Origin: Candidatus Eisenbergiella stercorigallinarum
GTDB lineage: Bacteria; Bacillota; Clostridia; Lachnospirales; Lachnospiraceae
Length of the DNA: 20,293 bases
Direction: 5' to 3'
Assembly (NCBI GenBank): GCA_019120525.1
Contig: DWUW01000376.1
Span: 1-20,293, forward strand
Positions 1 through 6,399 of this stretch are shown here, piece after piece. The first letter of the stretch is position 1; each line of letters begins with the position of its first letter. Made by a program: the position numbers and the translations under genes. The notes beneath the pieces were generated by a model, which did no database searches, was not told the DNA's origin, and was given only the letters and a program-made list of their open reading frames with translations.

Positions 1-220
1 CGTATTTCTTCAGGATCCTTCCCACCACAGGCTCGCTCTGCCCGTTATGATAGGGATAGGCCGTGTCTATGTAGTTCACCCCGGACGCGATCGCCTTATC
101 CAGCATCCGCTCCGCTTCCGCCTCATCGATCTTCCCGTCCGGCAGCGTGGGAAAACGCATACAGCCAAAGCCAAGAAGCGAGGTCTCGATCCCCAGTTTC
201 TCCATTTTTCTTTTTTCCAT
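1..220 (-). CDS. Aldo/keto reductase, N-terminal part (cut by window edge)
   Basis: The first 73 codons of an NAD(P)H-dependent aldo/keto reductase run leftward off the window. Family members are soluble TIM-barrel oxidoreductases that reduce carbonyls to alcohols. Visible are the first strand ending in GFGCMRFP and the motif NYIDTAYPYHNG, which supplies the catalytic Asp (about residue 52) and Tyr (about residue 57) of the family tetrad. The ATG at 220 is preceded by AAGGAG with 7 nt spacing; a second in-frame ATG at 205 is less well placed. Substrate cannot be inferred. The C-terminal half lies outside, so a fused ferredoxin-like domain, seen in many clostridial relatives, cannot be excluded. 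The gene is transcribed divergently from the membrane-protein gene at 482. Confidence 0.88.
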   Translation of the reverse strand, partial: MEKRKMEKLGIETSLLGFGCMRFPTLPDGKIDEAEAERMLDKAIASGVNYIDTAYPYHNGQSEPVVGRILKKY

Positions 221-307
221 AACCCTTCTCCTTCTTTCCCTTTTTATGCGCGAAGACAGACCCGTAAAAAGAACCGTCTTTTTTGAGACTCATTTATCAC
301 CAACTAA

Positions 308-317
308 CATTATAATG
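308..317. promoter_or_regulatory. Palindromic double -10 element in divergent spacer
   Basis: CATTATAATG is a perfect palindrome, so it offers a consensus TATAAT on both strands between the divergent genes starting at 220 and 482. I could not find a convincing -35 at 16-18 bp on either side, so its use as a promoter is uncertain. Confidence 0.25.
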
Positions 318-347
318 GATTCTTTCTTTTTTTTCTATCTTTTTATG

Positions 348-376
348 TGGATATGAAAAACTTTTCATGCTATGAT
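348..376 (+). promoter_or_regulatory. Candidate promoter of the TRIC-family gene
   Basis: TGGATA (4/6 match to the -35 consensus), a 17 bp spacer and TATGAT with an upstream TGC (extended -10). It lies about 105 bp before the ATG at 482. The spacer contains the small inverted repeat ATGAAAA/TTTTCAT (352-367). Assigned by eye from consensus only. Confidence 0.4.
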
Positions 377-481
377 GGAATGCAATTCAGGCAATATCAA
401 AGCAGGAACCATATCCGGCTGTCCCGGCCGCTTTGCCGCCGCGCGTACCGGCATATGGTCAATATGGAAAAGGAAAAAGAA

Positions 482-1138
482 ATGGAACTTCAGTCGAATA
501 TCATTTTTCTTGTGGAGATCATCGGAACCGTCGCCTTCGCCTCCTCCGGGGCCATGGTAGCGGTCCGTAAAAAACTGGATCTGTTCGGCATCATCGTCCT
601 GGGCGTAATCACCGCCGTGGGCGGAGGAATGCTGCGCGACCTGATGATCGGCAAGATCCCGCCCATCATGTTCCGCAATCCGGTCTATGTGTTCGCCGCC
701 TTCCTGACAGTCCTGGTGCTCTTCATCCTGTTCCGCCTGCGTCCCGCCCTGCTTGGCGGAACCTATATGGAGGGTTATGAAAGGATCATGAACATCCTGG
801 ACGCCGTCGGCCTGGGCGCCTTTACCGTAGCGGGCATCGACACAGGCGTGGCTTCCGGCTACGGGAGCTATCATTTCCTCATCATCTTCCTTGGCGTCAT
901 CACAGGCATCGGCGGCGGCATCCTGCGGGACATCATGGCGGGGGAAACGCCCTTTGTCCTGAAAAAGCATATCTATGCCTGCGCTTCCATCGCGGGGGCC
1001 TGCCTGTATACCTTCTGCCTGGAATACACGGACTCCGACCTGCCCATGCTCCTCAGCGCCCTCCTGGTGGTTGCCATCCGGCTGCTCGCCAGCCATTACC
1101 GGTGGGATCTGCCGGGGATCAGGACTGACGATGAGTGA
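482..1138 (+). CDS. TRIC / UPF0126 family trimeric cation channel-like membrane protein
   Basis: A 218-residue integral membrane protein of the UPF0126 family, whose bacterial members are structural homologues of TRIC K+ channels. The internal duplication typical of the family is visible: GVITAVGGGMLRDLM in the first half and GVITGIGGGILRDIM in the second, each with the GGG-xLRD kink that lines the pore. About seven hydrophobic segments can be counted. The frame is open upstream to 347, but that extension is hydrophilic and has no ribosome site. The ATG at 482 follows an AAGGA-like sequence at 8-9 nt and gives the usual family length of about 205-220 residues; an ATG at 464 is the alternative. 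The physiological ion or solute in bacteria is not firmly settled, although YadS/YicG relatives have been linked to glycine uptake. Its stop is 15 bp from the stop of the convergent nuclease gene. Confidence 0.88.
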   Translation: MELQSNIIFLVEIIGTVAFASSGAMVAVRKKLDLFGIIVLGVITAVGGGMLRDLMIGKIPPIMFRNPVYVFAAFLTVLVLFILFRLRPALLGGTYMEGYERIMNILDAVGLGAFTVAGIDTGVASGYGSYHFLIIFLGVITGIGGGILRDIMAGETPFVLKKHIYACASIAGACLYTFCLEYTDSDLPMLLSALLVVAIRLLASHYRWDLPGIRTDDE

Positions 1139-1153
1139 AGAATGCCGGAGCCC

Positions 1154-2290
1154 TTACAGACATCCGGCGTTCTCAGACAGCCATTCCCGGACAAGCGGGA
1201 TACTGACTTTTGCAGCCTCCGCAATTTTCTCAACGCTCATTCCCATATCCGCAAGAGAACGCGACATCTCCTTCTTTGCTTTCGTTTCTCCCTCTAAGAT
1301 ACCTTCCCTGATTCCTTTCCTGATTCCTTCTTTGATTCCTTCTTGGATCCCTTCCTTGATTCCTTCCAGCTTTCCATCCTGGATCATTCCCTGAATTCCA
1401 CGACACACGTTATAGCCTCCTTCCGTTGTCTGATATTCCGGCGTTCTGATTTTCTTCAGCTCCGGTGAGTGCGTCAGTTCTTCCAGTGCGTTCATCGCCG
1501 TTTCGGAAACGCTGCTGAAATGCTCCCGGTTGCCGAAAATAAATGCTCCGAGCCGCTCTTTGTTTTCAGCATGTTTCCGGAATCCGAACACCGTCCGCAG
1601 CTCTCCCGTATAGCTGCAGATTTCCTCATCGCTCATCCGGCAGACGTCAAGCAGATTCATCTCCACCTGCACCGCACATGGCGCTTCCGCCTCCGTTTCA
1701 AAAAGGTCCGACAGTCTCACCGGCCCGTCCCAGGGTTCCTCTCCCCAGTACACCACCAGCGTCACGCAGCGGACGATCCGGTCTGTCCTTAAAAACCTGC
1801 CGAGATATTCTCCGTCCGTGATGCCGGGCGGTCTGCGCCTTTTGCCCTTTTCCGCTTTCCATTCCGCCTCATGGCGTTCCCTGATGATCTGCATCTGACG
1901 GGCATAATTGACGAAATCCAGCTCCAGCACCCGATAGGGCATGGCATAATCGATTTCCGACTGGTTTTCTATGCCAAGAACAGCGAAGATTCTTTCGTTT
2001 CTGACGCCCTTCACCACATCCCGATACTGTACCAGCGTCGTTCCGCCGCCCTCCTTTGTCACTCTGATATAGGCAGTCTCCTTAATGTTCTCTTCATCCA
2101 GTTCCTCCGGCAGCACCGGCTGACCGGCCAGCAGCGTCCGGTTGAAAAGCTCGGCAAAGTTTTCGTTGTTTGCCTGAAACAGCAGGGTTGTGACAGAGTC
2201 CTTTTTCATGCCCTGTCCGGCAATCTTCCCATCGCTTCTGCTTTTTCTCCGTGACTTTTTTCCGTATGATGTCTTTCCGTCTTTTTTCAC
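1154..2290 (-). CDS. Rpn family recombination-promoting nuclease (PD-(D/E)XK transposase-like)
   Basis: A protein of the Rpn/YhgA-like family (PD-(D/E)XK nuclease, often annotated as a putative transposase). E. coli Rpn proteins are DNA endonucleases that raise recombination and have been tied to phage defence. The family signature FAVLGIENQSEIDYAMPYRVLELD carries the E-x-Q catalytic region; the N-terminal FAELFNRTLLAGQPVLPEEL is also typical. The C-terminus has a GIxEGI-type four-residue repeat, then a short HTH-like segment (SVEKIAEAAKVSIPLVREWL). The start is uncertain. The frame opens at 2368, but the GTG at 2290 has AAAGGAG with 7 nt spacing, giving 378 residues and a basic Lys/Arg/Ser-rich leader. 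An ATG at 2209 would match the family start more closely but has a weak ribosome site. It is the only gene between the TRIC gene and the palindrome array. Confidence 0.85.
   Translation of the reverse strand: MKKDGKTSYGKKSRRKSRSDGKIAGQGMKKDSVTTLLFQANNENFAELFNRTLLAGQPVLPEELDEENIKETAYIRVTKEGGGTTLVQYRDVVKGVRNERIFAVLGIENQSEIDYAMPYRVLELDFVNYARQMQIIRERHEAEWKAEKGKRRRPPGITDGEYLGRFLRTDRIVRCVTLVVYWGEEPWDGPVRLSDLFETEAEAPCAVQVEMNLLDVCRMSDEEICSYTGELRTVFGFRKHAENKERLGAFIFGNREHFSSVSETAMNALEELTHSPELKKIRTPEYQTTEGGYNVCRGIQGMIQDGKLEGIKEGIQEGIKEGIRKGIREGILEGETKAKKEMSRSLADMGMSVEKIAEAAKVSIPLVREWLSENAGCL
1303..1400 (-). repeat. 12-bp coding tandem repeats in the nuclease 3' end
   Basis: About eight degenerate 12-bp units of the kind TTCCTTGATTCC (as read on the + strand) encode the GIKE/GIQE/GIRK/GIRE/GILE four-residue repeats near the nuclease C-terminus. 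The central units differ by one or two bases, so slippage can add or remove four residues without a frameshift. Such 3' repeats are a known, variable feature of the Rpn family. Confidence 0.85.
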
Positions 2291-2432
2291 AGGCAGGCTC
2301 CTTTCCGTGCGATGTAAAAGCGCAAAAACGCTTTTTGTTCCGGCAGAAGCCATCGATTTCTCAGACACTCCTGCCGCTCACTGCAACAATGGTTATTGGG
2401 AAAAAAAGAATTCAGCATAGAGTTCTGAAAAA

Positions 2433-2466
2433 CGTCAGAGAGGACAGGAGACACGCTGTCCTGACG
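2433..2466 (-). terminator. Terminator-like hairpin in the nuclease leader
   Basis: On the minus strand CGTCA-GGACAG pairs with CTGTCC-TGACG around an 8-nt loop with a 4-nt bulge, and is followed by TTTTT (complement of 2428-2432). It lies between the promoter (2509-2537) and the start of the Rpn gene, so it would act as an attenuator rather than an end-of-gene terminator. A second hairpin, AAAGCC/GGCTTT at 2467-2482, precedes it. Confidence 0.5.
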
Positions 2467-2508
2467 AAAGCCGAACGGCTTTAAAAATAGAAATTTATGC
2501 TTACAGGC

Positions 2509-2537
2509 ATTGTAGCACCTTTCGGGCATGGGGACAA
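2509..2537 (-). promoter_or_regulatory. Promoter of the Rpn nuclease gene
   Basis: On the minus strand TTGTCC (4/6) and TACAAT (5/6) are separated by exactly 17 bp. Transcription from here would give a leader of about 210 nt that contains the two hairpins at 2433-2482 before the GTG at 2290. Confidence 0.55.
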
Positions 2538-2671
2538 GATAAATTTTTCTGACAAATTTTCAGATAAAAATTGGGGGTTACTTTTCACGAGGCAGAGGAT
2601 CAGACGAAATGTTCCATGAATTTTTGCAGGAAAACATTCCGCAGAGTCTTCCATGGACCCTTCCTCCCATA

Positions 2672-3081
2672 TACGGTTGAAAAATAAAAAGTTGGATCTG
2701 TAACCGTACAAAAATCCATTTTTTACGGATCCAATTCCGGAAAATGCTATTCTGAACCGTTTTTTTCATGGCGTGATACGGTTAAAAGCTTGAAAAATCT
2801 GTTCTTAACCGTACCGAATAGCCCAAAAGTACGGTTACAGATGAGAAAATCAGGTATTGAACCGTACTGATAACAAAATAGTGACAAAAAATACGGTTAA
2901 GACTCGGAAAATCCCCTTTTTAACCGTCAATTTAGACTTTTTGTACGGTTATACAATGTAGATTCTTACTTTTAAACCGTATCAGTAAAGTGTACGGCTT
3001 AAAAGCTGAAAATCTTATTTATAATCGTATCGAAATAATTTCCGGACGATTATTAAGCCTCAGACCGTCGTTTTAACCGTC
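2672..3081. repeat. Array of eight phased 37-38 bp palindromic units
   Basis: Eight units start at 2672, 2724, 2777, 2830, 2892, 2944, 2993 and 3045. Each opens with TACGGTT (variants TACGGAT, TACGGCT, GACGATT) and closes with its complement AACCGTA (variants AACCGTT, AACCGTC, AATCGTA), enclosing 23-24 bp. Six units are exactly 37 bp between outer ends with seven-base arms; two are 38 bp. Five of the eight share an off-centre GAAAAT core about 15-16 bp from the left end, so the units all point the same way. Gaps between units are 11-25 bp, mostly 15-16, and the unit period is mostly 52-53 bp. The period is not a multiple of three and no ORF spans the array, so it is not coding. Local composition is much more AT-rich than the flanks. 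Function is unknown; a multi-site protein-binding array is the simplest reading. Confidence 0.9.
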
Positions 3082-3109
3082 CAAAAACCGCTCCGGTGCT
3101 TTCCTGCGG

Positions 3110-3264
3110 ACGGATGGCAAAAGAACCACAGGCGGGTAGCAAGAGAATCTCATGCAGGCGGCAGACAAACCGCAGGCAGACGGCAGAAGAACACACAAGA
3201 ATCGCAGACCGGCGGTGCAAAAAACACAGACAGGAGCAGAAGAACCTCAAACGGATGGCAAAAG
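3110..3264. repeat. Degenerate purine-rich repeat tract
   Basis: A tract rich in A and G with variants of GGCAGAAGAAC, GCAGACAAACC and GCAGGCAGACGG is bounded by two identical 14-bp copies of ACGGATGGCAAAAG at 3110-3123 and 3251-3264. A 60-codon frame crosses it (3096-3278), but its peptide is low-complexity Arg/Lys/Gln and it lacks a ribosome site, so I treat the tract as non-coding. The second 14-bp copy overlaps the -35 of the next gene. Confidence 0.55.
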
Positions 3265-3284
3265 CCTCACCCGCATGATACAAT
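3256..3284 (+). promoter_or_regulatory. Candidate promoter of the GNAT-glycosyltransferase gene
   Basis: A weak -35 (TGGCAA), a 17 bp spacer and TACAAT with an upstream TGA (extended -10), about 70 bp before the ATG at 3353. The -35 sits in the second copy of the 14-bp repeat described for 3110-3264. Confidence 0.45.
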
Positions 3285-3352
3285 GATTGCGCACAGTACA
3301 ACAGAGACACGGAAATTTCGCGTAAAAATTCCGGGAAAGGAATCAAAAGGAA

Positions 3353-4768
3353 ATGGAAATCAGAGAGATCCTGACTGACAAAAAGAAATATCTTCCCCTG
3401 CTGCTCCTTGCCGATGAGCAGGAGGATATGATCGACCGCTATCTGGAACAGGGAACCATGTACGTGCTGGAGGAGGGCGGCGTGAAAGCCGAATGTGTGG
3501 TCACGGACGAGGGGGACGGCATTCTGGAAATCAAAAGCCTGGCTGTGGAACCGGATTTTCAGGGGCAGGGCTATGGAAAGGCGCTGATCCGCTTTCTTGC
3601 GGAAAAATACCGGATGCGGTACTCCATTCTGCAGGCGGGCACCGGCGACAGTCCCCTCACCGTTCCCTTTTATGAAGCCTGCGGCTTCCGGCGTTCCCAC
3701 CGGATCCCGGATTTTTTTACGGAGCATTATGACCACCCGATCTTTGAGGGCGGCGTGCAGCTGAAGGATATGGTTTATCTGAGAAAGGAGCTTTGCCCCA
3801 TGAAATCTGATCTTTCCACTCTCAAATCCGCGCCGGCCCGTCCGGCGCGCGGGACCGCCGCGGACGTACAGGCGGTCGTCACCAGCTTCAACCAGGCCTC
3901 CATGATCCTGGAGGCCGTGCAGTCCCTTTGCGCCCAGACAACGCCTCCGGCGGAGATCATCCTTGTGGACGACGGCTCCACGGACGCGGCTTCCCTCGCC
4001 GTTCTGGACAGGCTGGAAACCGATCCGTCCCTGCCCGTTCCCGTCAGGGTTCTGCGGCAGCCAAACGGCGGCGTATCCTCGGCAAGAAATACGGGAATCC
4101 GGAACGCGCGGACGCCCTTTGTGCTGGTGCTGGACGGGGACGACCGGCTGGAGCCCGCCTTTCTGGAAAAGGTCAGCGCGCTTCTGAGAAGCGATCCGTC
4201 CCTGGCGGCCGCGTCCTCATGGATGCAGACCTTCGGGGTGCTGGAGGCGCAGATCCGGCCCGCGGGCGGAACCATCGTTCCCTTCCTTTCCCGGAACTGC
4301 TGTCCCGCCACCCATATCCTCCGGCGCTCCTGCTGGGAAGCCTGCGGCGGATATGACGAAGCCATGCGTTCCGGTTTTGAGGACTGGGATTTCTTTCTGA
4401 GCATGCTGGAGACCGCGCCGGACGCCCATATCGGGATCGTTCCGGAACCTCTCATCGCCTACCGCACCGCGCCCGCCTCCTCCAACGTCCGGAGCATGGA
4501 AAAGCGGCTGGAGCTCATGCGGCACATCATAAGCAGACATCCGGATGCCTACCGGGAGCATCTGACCGATGCGCTTCTCGGCCTGGAGGCGGTCTCCATG
4601 TCCAGACTTTTCGGCTGGGAAAATGAAATGCTTCACGTCCTTCAGGAAGACCGGCCTCTCAGCGCTGTGTCCGAAGACTTTCTGCGAAGTCCCTCCTATG
4701 GGGACGGCGGGATGGCCGCCGCGGTGCGCATCGCAACCGCGCTTCCGTCCTGCGTTCAAAAGTCCTGA
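3353..4768 (+). CDS. GNAT acetyltransferase - family 2 glycosyltransferase fusion
   Basis: A 471-residue two-domain protein. Residues 1-148 are a GNAT N-acetyltransferase: motif A is seen as VEPDFQGQGYGKAL (acetyl-CoA pyrophosphate loop) followed by FYEACGF. Residues 171-410 are a GT-A fold family 2 glycosyltransferase: VTSFNQ, VDDGSTD (nucleotide-sugar binding), QPNGGVSSARNTGI, LVLDGDDRLEP (DxD-type metal site) and GFEDWDFF (acceptor/base region). No membrane segment is seen, so both activities should be cytoplasmic. The start has AAGGA-type sites just upstream. At the junction, AAAGGAG at 3784-3790 stands 9 nt before an in-frame ATG at 3800 (Met150), so the transferase may also be made alone. 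Substrates are unknown; cell-surface glycan or glycoprotein modification is only a guess. The stop codon lies inside short tandem repeats. Confidence 0.87.
   Translation: MEIREILTDKKKYLPLLLLADEQEDMIDRYLEQGTMYVLEEGGVKAECVVTDEGDGILEIKSLAVEPDFQGQGYGKALIRFLAEKYRMRYSILQAGTGDSPLTVPFYEACGFRRSHRIPDFFTEHYDHPIFEGGVQLKDMVYLRKELCPMKSDLSTLKSAPARPARGTAADVQAVVTSFNQASMILEAVQSLCAQTTPPAEIILVDDGSTDAASLAVLDRLETDPSLPVPVRVLRQPNGGVSSARNTGIRNARTPFVLVLDGDDRLEPAFLEKVSALLRSDPSLAAASSWMQTFGVLEAQIRPAGGTIVPFLSRNCCPATHILRRSCWEACGGYDEAMRSGFEDWDFFLSMLETAPDAHIGIVPEPLIAYRTAPASSNVRSMEKRLELMRHIISRHPDAYREHLTDALLGLEAVSMSRLFGWENEMLHVLQEDRPLSAVSEDFLRSPSYGDGGMAAAVRIATALPSCVQKS
3784..3802 (+). promoter_or_regulatory. Internal ribosome binding site and ATG at the domain junction
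   Basis: AAAGGAG, 9 nt spacer, ATG in frame with the fusion ORF at Met150, directly after the end of the acetyltransferase domain and about 20 residues before the glycosyltransferase fold begins. Its strength matches the real start sites of neighbouring genes. Confidence 0.6.
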
Positions 4769-4840
4769 CTGCCATCCGGTTTTCAGAAGCCCTGACCGCA
4801 TCCGGTTTTCAGCGGCCCTGATCACCGTCCGGCGTCATGG
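4763..4840. repeat. 26-27 bp tandem repeats spanning the glycosyltransferase stop
   Basis: CATCCGGTTTTCAG occurs at 4773-4786 and again at 4799-4812, each preceded by a CCTGAC-type sequence; a third degraded unit follows to about 4840, and a fainter one may lie just before (TTCAAAAGTCCTGA). The TGA at 4766-4768 that ends the fusion protein falls within the first unit. No clear terminator hairpin with a T-run is seen in this 97-bp convergent spacer. Confidence 0.65.
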
Positions 4841-4865
4841 AATGTCCTCCTGCCTTTCAATCCTC

Positions 4866-6026
4866 TCAGGAAAACAGCGCCCCGAACAGCGGCGACAGCA
4901 CGATCATCACGCCGGAAAAGCAGAGGGAGGATACGGAAATGAGCGTGGCCCTCTGCCCGGCGGGCACCATTTCATTCAGCCGCACATCGGAGCGGACCTG
5001 CAGAAAATTGTCGCACAGCGCCGAAAGGAAGCCTCCCGCGATCATGACCGCCGGGACGGGCAGAAGGGCCGCGGCCACACAGCCGGCCACCGTCATGGCG
5101 GAAACCGCGAATACCCGTCCGTAGCTCCAGCCTTTGCAGCAAAGGATCAGCCTGGCTCCCGCTGCGCCGCCAAGCCCCATGAAAAACAGGGCAGGGCCCA
5201 GCAGCGCCTCCGGCAGTCCCTTTTGTGTGAGCCTGGCCTGCAGGAAGAAACGGAGCAGGGTCGCCGCCGCTCCCACCGCCGCGTTCAGAAGGATCAGCTC
5301 CATCGCCTTTCTGCTGTGAAGCAGGAAATGAACGCTTTCCCGGAAGCACTGAACGATCCTTTTCCAGGCTCCATTCTGCGGGCCGTTTTCCGTTCCTCCG
5401 CCTCCGTTTCGGATCTCTTCCCCTTCCGCCAGGGCGCATCCCGCCTCCCGCAGCCGCAGGACGCTCATCAGACACACCGCGCCCAGAGCGATATCCACAA
5501 GATAGGCTCTCCGATAGCCCAACGACAGCGCGACGCCCGCACAGAGCGTGGCGAGGGAGGAAAAAAAGGTATACAGCATCATATCCGTGGAGGAATACCC
5601 GTCGTATTCCGCCTCCCGGCCCTCCGCCTTCAGCGTCTCATAGGCCAGCGCCTCCCTCGTCCCTGACGCGAAATTATAACCGAAGGCGGAAAATATCATG
5701 GCGGGAAGCACCCCGGCCAGGGAATCGGAGACCAGCATGAGCAGGGCGGAAACGAGCGTCATGCACTGGCTGAGCACCATGGATCTTTTCCGTCCGAACA
5801 CATCTGAGATCACCCCGGACGGCACCTCAAACAGAAGGCTCGCCACATGGAACACACTTTCCGCGAATCCGATCTCCACCAGGGAAAAGCCTCTTGCCGC
5901 GAGCAGCGCCACCCAGGAAGCCCCGGCGATCTGAAACGCGCCGAGCGAAGTGTTCAGATACAGCAGCCTGAGCTGCCTTCCGGCCTCAGACCATTTTCTT
6001 TTTCTTTTCTGTCTGATCGTAAGCAT
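4866..6026 (-). CDS. MFS transporter
   Basis: A major facilitator superfamily protein of 386 residues with about 12 hydrophobic segments, placed in the cytoplasmic membrane. The loop 2-3 signature (motif A) is seen as GVISDVFGRKRSM. The middle loop contains a Gly/Asn-rich stretch between the two halves. The overall pattern resembles clostridial drug-efflux-type MFS proteins, but the substrate is not evident. The frame extends to a TTG at 6059. I prefer the ATG at 6026, which is preceded by AAAAGGAG with 7 nt spacing and begins MLTIRQKRKRK, a positively charged N-terminus. It is convergent with the GNAT-glycosyltransferase gene, and its own promoter is probably the one at 6331-6360. Confidence 0.85.
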   Translation of the reverse strand: MLTIRQKRKRKWSEAGRQLRLLYLNTSLGAFQIAGASWVALLAARGFSLVEIGFAESVFHVASLLFEVPSGVISDVFGRKRSMVLSQCMTLVSALLMLVSDSLAGVLPAMIFSAFGYNFASGTREALAYETLKAEGREAEYDGYSSTDMMLYTFFSSLATLCAGVALSLGYRRAYLVDIALGAVCLMSVLRLREAGCALAEGEEIRNGGGGTENGPQNGAWKRIVQCFRESVHFLLHSRKAMELILLNAAVGAAATLLRFFLQARLTQKGLPEALLGPALFFMGLGGAAGARLILCCKGWSYGRVFAVSAMTVAGCVAAALLPVPAVMIAGGFLSALCDNFLQVRSDVRLNEMVPAGQRATLISVSSLCFSGVMIVLSPLFGALFS

Positions 6027-6133
6027 AAAAAAACTCCTTTTCCATTCTGTTTTTGTCAAACATCAAACACGACCTGAAAAGGAGATACTGCGCATTTTTG
6101 CATTTTCGTGATTTTATTTCCGTTTTCTGAAAA

Positions 6134-6298
6134 TCACCGCGGAAAACCGGAGCCGGCTGACGCCGCGTTCACAGCGGCCCGGACAGAGCCGGACCGCCGC
6201 CGTTTTTCCGCATTTTCCCGAAAAAAGAGCGCACTATCCCCGTAAAAATGAAAAGCATCGCCTTTTTTCAGTTTTACGTTTTCATTTTTCCAGAACAT
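6134..6298 (-). CDS. Possible 54-codon leader ORF upstream of the MFS gene
   Basis: A short frame starting MFWKNENVKLKKGDAFHFYG and ending in an Arg/Ala/Ser-rich tail. The ATG at 6298 has AGGAG 9 nt upstream and follows a good -10. No family is recognised. The first half looks protein-like; the second half is Arg/Ala-rich, as random GC-rich sequence would be. It may be a leader peptide or upstream ORF of the MFS transporter, whose start is 107 bp after this stop. It may also be non-coding leader. Confidence 0.35.
   Translation of the reverse strand: MFWKNENVKLKKGDAFHFYGDSALFFRENAEKRRRSGSVRAAVNAASAGSGFPR
6241..6278 (-). promoter_or_regulatory. Near-perfect 38-nt hairpin in the MFS leader
   Basis: CGTAAAA and TGAAAA on one side pair with TTTTCA and TTTTACG on the other, with a single mismatch and a 10-nt loop. 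It begins some 20 nt after the leader ORF start codon. No T-run follows, so it is not a simple terminator. Confidence 0.5.
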
Positions 6299-6330
6299 AG
6301 TGAAGCTCTCCTGATTTTAACGCCGGGGGT

Positions 6331-6360
6331 ATTATAGCACGCCGGAGCAGGGGCGGGCAA
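6331..6360 (-). promoter_or_regulatory. Promoter for the leader ORF and MFS gene
   Basis: On the minus strand a consensus TATAAT with upstream TGC (extended -10, 6331-6336) and TTGCCC (4/6) 18 bp further upstream. It lies just after the stop of the ABC permease gene and would produce a leader of about 300 nt before the MFS start. The rest of 6027-6399 shows only GC-rich inverted repeats near 6165-6200 and no clear terminator for the upstream operon. Confidence 0.5.
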
Positions 6361-6399
6361 GGGCTTTCGCTCTATTTTGAACATTTCCATAATACATCC

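Noticed and set aside
365..1096. 243-codon minus-strand ORF
   Set aside because: Asp/His/Gln-rich shadow of the TRIC-family gene.
2672..3081. CRISPR array
   Set aside because: Units are 37-38 bp palindromes whose inner sequence varies while only the ends are conserved; the gaps are 11-25 bp, too short for spacers, and no cas gene is near.
3096..3278. 60-codon ORF across the purine-rich tract
   Set aside because: No ribosome site, low-complexity basic peptide generated by the repeats.
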